A stretch of DNA of 64,000 nucleotides from an uncultured Nioella sp. (GTDB lineage: Bacteria; Pseudomonadota; Alphaproteobacteria; Rhodobacterales; Rhodobacteraceae). The notes beneath the pieces are model-generated. The model did not search any database, was not told the origin of the DNA, and saw only the letters and a program-made list of their open reading frames with translations. How positions within the stretch are numbered: the stretch's first letter is position 1; each line of letters opens with the position of its first letter. The stretch spans positions 62,001-126,000 of the forward strand of contig CANLZL010000005.1 of assembly GCA_947495575.1 (NCBI GenBank), read 5' to 3'. Below, piece by piece: positions 36,357 to 43,817 of the stretch. A program made the translations under genes and the position numbers.

Positions 36357-37190
36357 ATGAAAAACGTAAAGATCGGTAAGATCACCACCAGCAATGACCG
36401 TCCGCTGACGCTCATTGCTGGCCCGTGTCAGCTGGAAACAATGGACCACGCCCGCATGATCGCCACCGAAATGGCACGGGTCTGTGAGGCCTATGGCGCG
36501 CAATATGTGTTTAAGGCCAGCTTTGATAAAGCAAACCGAACCAGCCTTTCCGGCAAGCGCGGCGTTGGCATCGACGAGGGCCTGAAGATCCTTCGGCAGA
36601 TCAAATCCGAGTTTGGTTGCCCTGTGCTGACCGATATCCATAACGAGGCGCAATGCGCGCCCGTGGCCGAAGTGGCCGATATCCTGCAAATTCCGGCATT
36701 CCTGAGCCGTCAGACCGATCTGATCCTTGCAGCAGGCGAAACCGGCGCAGTGATCAATGTCAAAAAGGGACAGTTCCTGGCACCATGGGATATGGAAAAC
36801 GTGGTGGCCAAGCTGGAAAGCACTGGCAACAAACGAATTCTGTTGACCGATCGCGGCACATCATTTGGCTACAATACCCTTGTCGCGGATATGCGCGGTT
36901 TGCCGATCATGGCCAAGTCAGGTTATCCGGTTGTCATGGATGCCACCCATTCAGTGCAGCAACCAGGTGGTCAGGGCGGTAGCTCGGGGGGGCAACGTGA
37001 ATTTGCCCCTGTGATGGCACGCTGCGCCGTATCGCTCGGCATAGCGGCCGTTTTCATAGAGACTCATGAAGACCCGGATAATGCACCCTCAGACGGGCCC
37101 AACATGATCCCGCTGCCCCAAATGGATGCGCTGGTTCGGGACCTGATGAAGTTCGACGCGATTGCCAAGGCTTCTCCAATCCGCCTTTGA
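36357..37190 (+). CDS. kdsA: 3-deoxy-8-phosphooctulonate synthase (KDO-8P synthase), metal-dependent type
   Basis: This 277-residue enzyme joins arabinose 5-phosphate and phosphoenolpyruvate to make Kdo-8-phosphate. The LIAGPCQLE block has a Cys at residue 24 where the metal-independent type has Asn, so this is probably the metal-dependent class. [12 protein letters not shown] and [13 protein letters not shown] are further family blocks. It begins 3 bp after the KpsE-like gene, so it likely supplies Kdo for a capsule lipid linker or for lipopolysaccharide. Confidence 0.94.
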   Translation: MKNVKIGKITTSNDRPLTLIAGPCQLETMDHARMIATEMARVCEAYGAQYVFKASFDKANRTSLSGKRGVGIDEGLKILRQIKSEFGCPVLTDIHNEAQCAPVAEVADILQIPAFLSRQTDLILAAGETGAVINVKKGQFLAPWDMENVVAKLESTGNKRILLTDRGTSFGYNTLVADMRGLPIMAKSGYPVVMDATHSVQQPGGQGGSSGGQREFAPVMARCAVSLGIAAVFIETHEDPDNAPSDGPNMIPLPQMDALVRDLMKFDAIAKASPIRL

Positions 37191-37274
37191 CGCTACAACC
37201 TGGGGATTCAGACTTTCCCAACGCCACTCAAATCCTTAGGGTCACCAGCATTCTTTTACCTGCCGGTGATCCTA

Positions 37275-38585
37275 ATGCGCCTATTTCTCATTTTGATATT
37301 CCTGTCTCTGCCGGTGTTTGCAACGGCACAAGAGGCCACCCAACCCGACACAACCATCGCTGTCGAAAACAGCGCCCAGTTGGACGCGGCCATCGCCGTT
37401 CGCATTCGCGAAATCATTGGCCAGCTTGATGGCTACGACAATGTCGCGGTCTATGTCTCAGACGGAATTGTGACCCTTAGGGGCACAATCCTTGATGCCA
37501 CCGCTGCAGAAGCCCTGACAGGCCTTGCCGCGCGGGTTGAGGGCGTCGTAGCCATCGAGAATGAGGTAAGCGAGACCACAGATGTGGTAGAGCGTCTGGC
37601 CCCTGCCATCGAACGGCTTTACGCACGCGGGGCGCAGATGATCTCCTATGCGCCGCTCATGCTGATCGCCATATTTGCCGGAATTCTGGTCATGTGGATC
37701 GGCTATTTACTGGCGCGGATGGAACAACCTTGGGATCGCTTGGCGCCAAACGCGTTTATCGCAGATATCTATCGCCAGATGGTACGCCTTGTCTTTGTCG
37801 TGCTGGGCATTGTCCTAGCCTTGGACCTTTTGAACCTCACCGCGCTTTTGTCTACCATCCTGGGCGCCGCTGGTATCGTCGGCTTGGCTATCGGTTTTGC
37901 CGTTCGGGACACGGTAGAAAACTTCATTGCCTCGATCATGCTTTCAATGCGGCAGCCCTTTCGGCCAAAGGATCTGGTCGAGATTGAGGGGGATATGGGC
38001 CATGTCATTCGCCTGACCAGCCGGGCCACCATCTTGCTATCGCCCGATGGCAATCACATCCGTATTCCCAACTCGACAGTCTTCAAATCGCGGATCGTGA
38101 ACTACACCCGTAACGACGAGAGACGGTTCACCTTTACGCTTGGCATCGACGCAAATGCAGACGTGGCTGAGGCGCAGGCCATCATTTTGGCGGCCTTGGC
38201 CGAGCTGCCATACCTGCTGGATTCGCCTGGCCCTTCAACTTGGGTCGGTGATGTCGGAGACAGCAATATTACCGTCACCGCCGCAGCCTGGGTGAAACAA
38301 CACGAGACAGGCCTCTTCATGGCCCGCGGCGAAGCCATTCGGCTGGCCAAGGCCCGATTGGAGGAGGCAGGAATCACGTTACCTGAACCAATTTACCGCC
38401 TGATCACAGACGGTGGCACGCCACCGACATCCGTCGTTTCTGAGGCTCAAACCGAACAGCCTGCCCCTGTTTTGGCCCTGTCAGTGACCGCCGACGAAGA
38501 ACTGGAATTGAAGCGGATTGTTGATGAAGAACGCGCAGAAACCGCCGAAGATGACCTCCTTGCGCGAGACGCACCGCAGGAGTAA
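37275..38585 (+). CDS. MscS family mechanosensitive channel with N-terminal BON domain
   Basis: This 436-residue protein begins with a signal peptide (MRLFLILIFLSLPVFATAQ), then a BON domain (roughly residues 35-100, QLDGYDNVAVYVSDGIVTLRG), then MscS-type membrane segments and the conserved SF(N)-like pore helix LSTILGAAGIVGLAIGFAVRDTVENFIASIML. A cytoplasmic beta domain follows (VEIEGDMGHVIRLTSRATIL). BON domains bind phospholipids. It may protect against osmotic shock. The ATG at 37275 was chosen over the GTG at 37266. Confidence 0.9.
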   Translation: MRLFLILIFLSLPVFATAQEATQPDTTIAVENSAQLDAAIAVRIREIIGQLDGYDNVAVYVSDGIVTLRGTILDATAAEALTGLAARVEGVVAIENEVSETTDVVERLAPAIERLYARGAQMISYAPLMLIAIFAGILVMWIGYLLARMEQPWDRLAPNAFIADIYRQMVRLVFVVLGIVLALDLLNLTALLSTILGAAGIVGLAIGFAVRDTVENFIASIMLSMRQPFRPKDLVEIEGDMGHVIRLTSRATILLSPDGNHIRIPNSTVFKSRIVNYTRNDERRFTFTLGIDANADVAEAQAIILAALAELPYLLDSPGPSTWVGDVGDSNITVTAAAWVKQHETGLFMARGEAIRLAKARLEEAGITLPEPIYRLITDGGTPPTSVVSEAQTEQPAPVLALSVTADEELELKRIVDEERAETAEDDLLARDAPQE

Positions 38586-38656
38586 ATTATTGGCAGGATT
38601 TTTTCTGAAAAGGTCTTGATAAAGGCCAATCCAGCGCGTAACTAGCGCGTCACAGT

Positions 38657-38731
38657 TGGGATGTAGCCAAGTGGTAAGGCAACTGTTTTTGGTACAGTGT
38701 ACCGTAGGTTCGAATCCTACCATCCCAGCCA
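38657..38731 (+). tRNA. trnQ: tRNA-Gln (anticodon TTG)
   Basis: The sequence folds into a full cloverleaf: acceptor TGGGATG/CATCCCA, D arm with AGTGGTAA, anticodon stem ACTGT/ACAGT with loop TTTTGGT (anticodon TTG), and T arm GTAGG-TTCGAAT-CCTAC, with discriminator G and a genomically encoded CCA. It is the att-like target of the insertion that follows. Confidence 0.97.
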
Positions 38732-38738
38732 TTTCTCC
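38712..38738 (+). repeat. att-like direct repeat, left copy (3' end of tRNA-Gln)
   Basis: A 27-bp stretch covering the tRNA T-arm end and acceptor, plus 7 bp beyond the CCA, recurs exactly at 39485-39511. Confidence 0.9.
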
Positions 38739-38815
38739 AGTTAAGATGATTGTGCCTCCGCTTAGGTGATGCACACCCTCAAAGTGCCCCTCCTATTACC
38801 CCTAATCTATTCGCC

Positions 38816-38959
38816 CTACAGTGGGCCATTTAGCGAGTATCCTGCGACGCAGTCGTCAAAGACATGGGATACTTCAAACAGGTGTTCTGGGTATTCATCG
38901 AAGGCCTTGATAACAACGATATCGCCTTCTTTGTAAGGAGCGCTACACACAGCGTTCAC
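38816..38959 (-). CDS. Small ORF of unknown function (47 aa) in the tRNA-Gln insertion
   Basis: A GTG-started frame encodes a 47-residue acidic soluble protein with the block KEGDIVVIKAFDEYPEHLFE and the end DDCVAGYSLNGPL. It looks like real protein by composition. It overlaps the 42-codon ORF 38943-39071 in another frame, so the pair may be one gene broken by a frameshift. I know no function. Confidence 0.4.
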   Translation of the reverse strand: MNAVCSAPYKEGDIVVIKAFDEYPEHLFEVSHVFDDCVAGYSLNGPL

Positions 38960-39071
38960 TTGGCAGCGTCACCCTGAAAGCACCATCTGGGCCTTCGATG
39001 ACGCCTCTCGTCGTTACCATGTTTTGTGGTTGGCTGGCACATGCTGGCCAGAGGAAAGTTTGTTGATCCAT
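38943..39071 (-). CDS. Small ORF (42 aa) with good ribosome site, in the tRNA-Gln insertion
   Basis: The frame starts MDQQTFLWPAC at an ATG preceded by GGAG at 7-nt spacing. It ends ...RVTLPSERCV. Its 3' end overlaps the 47-codon ORF. It may be the N-terminal part of the same broken gene, or a separate small protein. Not recognised. Confidence 0.4.
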   Translation of the reverse strand: MDQQTFLWPACASQPQNMVTTRGVIEGPDGAFRVTLPSERCV

Positions 39072-39230
39072 AGTGTATCTCCAAAGAAGCATTTTCTTTT
39101 TTAGATACGCTTTCCTCCTCAGTTCTCGTGCTCGAAAGGTCCGCACAGAGTCAGGGGTACCAAGACGCTGAGGCGTACTGGGCATGGCTGGCGGACTACG
39201 TCCTGACCAAGTCGATACCACGGTGACCAA

Positions 39231-39277
39231 CCCTCGGCGGCCTTAGGGCTGCCGGGGGCCCTTCACTCTACTTTTTT
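39231..39277 (+). terminator. Strong hairpin in the tRNA-Gln insertion
   Basis: CCCTCGGCGGCC (39231-39242) pairs with GGCTGCCGGGGG (39247-39258) as a 12-bp stem with two G-U pairs and a TTAG loop. A T run (39272-39277) lies 13 nt after it. It could be a terminator or part of a small structured RNA. Confidence 0.5.
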
Positions 39278-39484
39278 CTTCCCGCTAGCGCGCCTAAGGG
39301 GCGATGTATGGGGATGGGTATCGAAATGGAGGACTGCCGCTCTCCGGGCCACTCTGGAGCGCTCTGGGCGTGTTAAATGGGGGGGGAAGAACTGGGCTAA
39401 CGGGCAAGCAGATGAATTGCCCCTAAGATTGCCTCGATCTAGGTCCTCAGGGAGAAAAGTGTTTAGGATGAATGGTATTACCGG

Positions 39485-39511
39485 GAATCCTACCATCCCA
39501 GCCATTTCTCC
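39485..39511 (+). repeat. att-like direct repeat, right copy
   Basis: Exact 27-bp copy of the tRNA-Gln 3' end and the bases just after it (see 38712-38738). The bases just before and after differ from the first copy. From here to the LysR gene (39512-39778) I see no gene. Confidence 0.9.
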
Positions 39512-39778
39512 TGACTAGCTAGGGAAAACTCCGTGCGGCCGACACGGCGATTGAAAGTGCGCCAAAAACTACCCGCAAGGTCAAAACAGATATGATCAGC
39601 GATAGCTTAGGGAAATAATTGATATTGTTAATCGGCGTGCAGAACTGGGTCGCGCGCGGCGGTGTAGATATCAATTTGGCGAGCCGCGATCCGGCAGTAG
39701 GCTTCCTGGGGTGAAAACAGAGTGGCGACTAACTCTGCGAGCCCACCATTCGTCTCCAATGGCTGTTCACCATTATTG

Positions 39779-40723
39779 CTACGGCTCTTTAGGTGAATCT
39801 GGTCGGAACGAGAGTGGGTCTTCGCTGCGCTGAAGAAAGGTATTTAGCGTCTTCACGAACAGGGCCCCTGTCATATCATGCGCCTCTCCACCACGACGGA
39901 TGACGCCAAGGGGGCGATGAAACTGGGGATGATCGAAGGTCAAGAACACAAGCCGGTCTTCTAGATAGGGCGACATTGTTGCGCGGGGCATAGTCGTGAC
40001 AAGATCAGTTTCGGCCACAATCTCCAGCACCGACCGGATCGAGTCTGTCTCGCAGGCGATATTCACTGAACGAACGCCCGATGCGATCATTGCAGCTTCG
40101 GTTTGTTGCCGCAGAAGGCTGCCGCGGGAATGGGCGAGCCAGGCCTGTTCTTCAAGGTCACTCGGCATGAGGGTAGCGCGTTGAGTCAACGGATGGCCAA
40201 CGCGACACAGAATGCCAACCCGGTCATCAATGAGCGGAACAAACTCTAGATTATCGGCGGGGTCGGCCAAGATTTGTGGGCCAAATACAAGGTCAACCTG
40301 ACCCCGCTCAAGCATGGTACGCAATTCGTGCACAAGGCCAGTGCGCAGCTCTACACTACAACTGGGGTTTTGTTGGATGAAGGCAGACAACGAGCCTGTC
40401 AGAAACCGACCCGCCACGATCGGCGGGGCCCCGATCCGCAACTCTCCGACAGACCCCCTTACAGATTCGTCGGCGGCAACGCTGGCCTGATCCCCGGCGA
40501 CCCGGATTGCCAGCCCGCTTCGAGCCAGGCGAAGGCCCAATGCGTTTGGTATGGATCGTCGCCCTTCCCGCCGAAACAGTGCAGCGCCCAAGCGTTCCTC
40601 AAGAGTGCGCATGTTCCGACTGAGGGCAGGCTGCGTCAGACCAAGCCTGTCAGCTGCGGACTGGAATGAACCAGCCTCGACAACAACCGAAAGCTGCGCA
40701 AGGTGGCGAGGATCAAGTTTCAT
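39779..40723 (-). CDS. LysR-family transcriptional regulator
   Basis: This 314-residue regulator has an N-terminal HTH (LAQLSVVVEAGSFQSAADRLGLTQPALSRNM, about residues 8-38) and a C-terminal LysR substrate-binding domain (GELRIGAPPIVAG onwards, about residue 92). It is divergent from the TRAP transporter genes, which it probably controls. An inverted repeat CATTGC/GCAATG lies in the shared 88-bp spacer. The inducer is unknown. Confidence 0.93.
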   Translation of the reverse strand: MKLDPRHLAQLSVVVEAGSFQSAADRLGLTQPALSRNMRTLEERLGAALFRREGRRSIPNALGLRLARSGLAIRVAGDQASVAADESVRGSVGELRIGAPPIVAGRFLTGSLSAFIQQNPSCSVELRTGLVHELRTMLERGQVDLVFGPQILADPADNLEFVPLIDDRVGILCRVGHPLTQRATLMPSDLEEQAWLAHSRGSLLRQQTEAAMIASGVRSVNIACETDSIRSVLEIVAETDLVTTMPRATMSPYLEDRLVFLTFDHPQFHRPLGVIRRGGEAHDMTGALFVKTLNTFLQRSEDPLSFRPDSPKEP

Positions 40724-40737
40724 ACCAATTCCTTATG

Positions 40738-40768
40738 CATTGCACCAATTATTTAATTATTCGCAATG
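40738..40768. promoter_or_regulatory. Candidate LysR binding site in the divergent promoter
   Basis: CATTGC (40738-40743) and GCAATG (40763-40768) form an inverted repeat around an AT-rich core that holds a smaller AATTA/TAATT repeat. It lies between the LysR gene and the TRAP operon. Confidence 0.45.
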
Positions 40769-40811
40769 TCTCGAATTTGCTAGTGATAGAAAGGATTAAA
40801 GGGAGGAAAGC

Positions 40812-41819
40812 GTGAAACACTTTAGAAAAACTATGGGCGCATTGTGCGCTGTGGCGGCCTTTGCTACGGCCCCAATGACCGCAAATGCACAGATCTACGC
40901 AGGTGAAACGGCTGGCGTGGGCGATCCGGTTCACACGATGTTCGTGGCTTTTGCCAATCAGGCGGCGGGTGCGGATATCAACATTCAGGTAAACGCAGGC
41001 CAAACGCTCACGCGGTCAATGCTTAGCGGCGCGCGCGGCGAGATTGAGTTCTTCTCATCTGTGCCATCGCTCGTTGGTCTGATGGCCAATGGTCAGCGCA
41101 TGTATGAAACCGTCGATGATGCCGCGGAAGTTGCAGGCAACTTACGCTCGATCCTTGGCTTTCAAGCCGGGGCCTATCACCCTGTCACACTGTCAGGTTC
41201 AGGCATCGAAAGCTGGGAAGATATTTCTGGCATGACGGTTTTCACTGGTCCGCCTGCCGGTTCCGCATCGAGCACATCGGAGGCGTTGATCCGCATTATC
41301 ACTGGCCTTGAGCCAGGTGAGGATTATGAAGCTGTGCGCCTTAGTTGGGGCGAAGGATATGCTGCTTTGTCGGATGGACAGATCGATATGATGGTCCGGC
41401 CTGCAGAAGTAGGGTCAGCCAACATCGAACGCTTTGGTCTTTCGGGTGAATTCCGGATCTTGTCGATTCCAGAGGACGCCTTGGCCAACGAAGAAATGGT
41501 CGCGCTGTTTGGGCGTCCGGGACGTGGCATGATGCAGTTCCCCGGCGACATTTATCAGGGACAACTGACCGAAGGCACGATCACGTCGCTTGGCTTCTTC
41601 CAATTCATTGGCACACATGCCGGTGTCGACGAAGAGGTCGTCTATCAAGCCACTCGCGCATTCTGGGAGGGTCTGGACGAGGTGCATGCAACAGCCCTGT
41701 TCTTGCAGAACGTGACACCAGAGACGGCATTCACTGCGGTCAACGTGCCTCTGCACCCCGGTGCGCTGCGTTACTACGAAGAAGCCGGATACGACATCCC
41801 GGACGCGCTGCGTCCGTAA
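40812..41819 (+). CDS. TAXI-family TRAP transporter substrate-binding protein
   Basis: This 335-residue periplasmic protein begins with a signal peptide (MKHFRKTMGALCAVAAFATAPMTANAQ, cleavage after NAQ or NA) and has the TAXI fold. The opening AGETAGVGDPVHTMFVAFANQA and SSTSEALIRIITGLEPGEDYE are family-like. It captures a small organic ligand, which I cannot identify. The start is a GTG after GGGAGGAAA. A strong terminator-like hairpin lies between it and the permease, so it is probably made in excess. Confidence 0.88.
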   Translation: MKHFRKTMGALCAVAAFATAPMTANAQIYAGETAGVGDPVHTMFVAFANQAAGADINIQVNAGQTLTRSMLSGARGEIEFFSSVPSLVGLMANGQRMYETVDDAAEVAGNLRSILGFQAGAYHPVTLSGSGIESWEDISGMTVFTGPPAGSASSTSEALIRIITGLEPGEDYEAVRLSWGEGYAALSDGQIDMMVRPAEVGSANIERFGLSGEFRILSIPEDALANEEMVALFGRPGRGMMQFPGDIYQGQLTEGTITSLGFFQFIGTHAGVDEEVVYQATRAFWEGLDEVHATALFLQNVTPETAFTAVNVPLHPGALRYYEEAGYDIPDALRP

Positions 41820-41829
41820 GGCAACAGGG

Positions 41830-41863
41830 CCCCGCGCCAGCCCTCGGCGCGGGGTTTTCTTTT
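41830..41863 (+). terminator. Intra-operon attenuator/terminator after the TAXI protein gene
   Basis: A perfect 9-bp stem CCCCGCGCC (41830-41838) / GGCGCGGGG (41846-41854) is followed by TTTTCTTTT. It sits between the TAXI gene and the permease gene, so partial termination would leave more of the binding protein than of the permease. Confidence 0.85.
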
Positions 41864-41885
41864 CGCATAGCAGAAAGAACATCCC

Positions 41886-43817
41886 ATGACGGATCCGACC
41901 CAGCAAAGCGTTGGCCAAGAGAGTATTGGCATGACCGATCGAATTTTCATCCTGCTCGCAAGCGCCGCGTGTCTAATTCTTGGACTGATCGCGCTCTATA
42001 GTTCGGGCATTGATCTGATTGATCCCAAAATGCACCGTGCTGGTGGGTTTGCTTTGGCGCTGATGGTTGCGGTGACCGTTTCGCGGCGCAGACGAACCGA
42101 GCAGAGCGGACCTATGTGGGCTGTGAACGCAGTCATCGACATTGGTTTGGTCCTGGCCGGGCTATGGGCAATTTGGTCGTTCTATTCGGTTCAGACTTTG
42201 ATGGAAGTCTCGCTTTACGACGTTCGCCAAAGCGACGCGATCCCAGCATTTGCCGGACTTATCGTATTCTTGGAACTCTGCCGCAGGTTATGGGGCTGGG
42301 GTCTTTTCACCGTCGGATCGCTCGGCGCGCTCTATCTTCTGTTCGGGCAAAACCTGCCGGGCATTCTGGAACATACCGGTTTCGACATGGTCGATGTGTC
42401 CGAGGCGCTTTGGTACAACACCAACAAGGGTGTGTTCGGCTCCATAACCAACATCGTACTGGTCACGGTCTTTATCTTCATAATATTTGGCGTCTTGCTG
42501 GAAGGAACAGGTGCGGGCGATACGCTGCTGAAATTTGCGTTCCTCGCGACACGCCGCACACGCGGCGGGCCGGCCCATGCCGCGATCCTCGCGTCGTCCC
42601 TGTTTGGAACCATGTCGGGGTCAACCGTGGCCAATATTGTCGGCACCGGGACCTTCACCATCCCGATGATTAAAAAACGCGGGTTCTCGCCAACTTTCGC
42701 TGCGGGGATCGAGGCAACGGCATCTTCGGGTGGGCAAATCATGCCGCCGATCATGGGCGCTGCGGCGCTTGTCATGGCGGACCTCACCGGGGCGGGCTAT
42801 TTGAACATCATCGTCGCGGCCCTGTTACCGGCGCTATTTTACTACTTCAGTCTTTTCGCCGCTGTAACTGTTGAGGCGCGTCGTCAAGGAATCGAGGTTA
42901 AGCCGCTTGAAGTGGAAGACCGGATTACCAAGCTGGATATGATCAACTCCATTTTGTTCGTTGGCCCGATCGTCACAGTTATCACTTGTCTACTTTTGGG
43001 CTTCTCCACCTCCGCTGCAGGTTTCTACGCAGTCGTGGTTTTGCTGGCGCTGGCGGTCATCAACCCGGAAGTTCGCCGTGACCCGATGCGGGTTTGGCAT
43101 TCTTTTCTGAAAGGTTCTGAGTCGGGCGCCACATTGCTGATTGCCATTGCAGCGATCGGCATCCTCGTGGGCTCTCTCGACAGCACCGGACTTGGCCTGA
43201 AACTGGCAGGGGTTATTGCAGAAATCCGCGGCGAAAGCCTGTTCTCAGCCCTTTTGGTCGCCATGGTTGGCGCTCTGGTCCTTGGCATGGGGATGCCGAC
43301 GCTGCCCGCTTATTTGATCATCATTCTTGTCATGGGTCCGGCGATCCAGGCGTTAGGAGTGTCGATGCTCACCGCGCATATGTTTGTCTTTTACTACGGC
43401 GTTGCTTCGTCTCTGACGCCGCCTGTGGCCATCGCGGCCTATGCGGCGGCACCTATTGCGGGGGCCAATCCGTTGATGACATCGTTCATGTCCTTCCGAC
43501 TGGGCATGGCAAAGTTCATCATCCCGTTCATATTTGCGTTCTATCCAACGATCCTGATCGTAGAAGAATTCAGTCTCATTCCATTCCTTTGGATCACGGC
43601 GCGAACCTGTTTTTGTATCTGGCTCTTCTCCTCGGCCCTGTCTGCTTACGATGTGCGTAAACTCAGCATACCTGAGGTGGTCCTGCGCTTCGTTGTGGCC
43701 TTCACCATGCTGGCGGTCAGCCCGACGATCCACCTACCGGCCATTGCCATCGGTATCGGACTGATCGTGTTTGGGATGCGCGGACGCAATGCCGAAATCC
43801 GGGGGGATACGGCATGA
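41886..43817 (+). CDS. TRAP transporter permease, fused small and large subunits
   Basis: This 643-residue membrane protein joins the small four-helix (DctQ-like) and the large (DctM-like) subunits of a TRAP transporter, as is usual for TAXI-type systems. Family blocks include GTMSGSTVANIVGTGTFTIPMIKKRGFSP and SGGQIMPPIMGAAALVMAD in the large-subunit half. It imports a solute with an ion gradient. It overlaps the sulfatase gene by 4 bp. Confidence 0.93.
   Translation: MTDPTQQSVGQESIGMTDRIFILLASAACLILGLIALYSSGIDLIDPKMHRAGGFALALMVAVTVSRRRRTEQSGPMWAVNAVIDIGLVLAGLWAIWSFYSVQTLMEVSLYDVRQSDAIPAFAGLIVFLELCRRLWGWGLFTVGSLGALYLLFGQNLPGILEHTGFDMVDVSEALWYNTNKGVFGSITNIVLVTVFIFIIFGVLLEGTGAGDTLLKFAFLATRRTRGGPAHAAILASSLFGTMSGSTVANIVGTGTFTIPMIKKRGFSPTFAAGIEATASSGGQIMPPIMGAAALVMADLTGAGYLNIIVAALLPALFYYFSLFAAVTVEARRQGIEVKPLEVEDRITKLDMINSILFVGPIVTVITCLLLGFSTSAAGFYAVVVLLALAVINPEVRRDPMRVWHSFLKGSESGATLLIAIAAIGILVGSLDSTGLGLKLAGVIAEIRGESLFSALLVAMVGALVLGMGMPTLPAYLIIILVMGPAIQALGVSMLTAHMFVFYYGVASSLTPPVAIAAYAAAPIAGANPLMTSFMSFRLGMAKFIIPFIFAFYPTILIVEEFSLIPFLWITARTCFCIWLFSSALSAYDVRKLSIPEVVLRFVVAFTMLAVSPTIHLPAIAIGIGLIVFGMRGRNAEIRGDTA

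Larger units (their letters stand above)
38739..39511. mobile_element. Small insertion at tRNA-Gln, probable integrative-element remnant
   Basis: The 773 bp between the two 27-bp repeats (counting the right repeat) differ in character from the flanks. They hold two tiny overlapping ORFs on the minus strand and a strong 12-bp hairpin. No integrase gene is present. A copied tRNA 3' end is the usual scar of site-specific integration at a tRNA gene. A simple tandem duplication is an alternative, but no 5' tRNA half is found at the second copy. Confidence 0.7.

Noticed and set aside
39263-39505. 80-codon frame on the minus strand starting MAGMVGF
   Set aside because: Its start is the reverse complement of the duplicated tRNA-Gln 3' end, and the rest has no protein-like pattern. 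The same artefact occurs at 38481-38774 over the tRNA itself.
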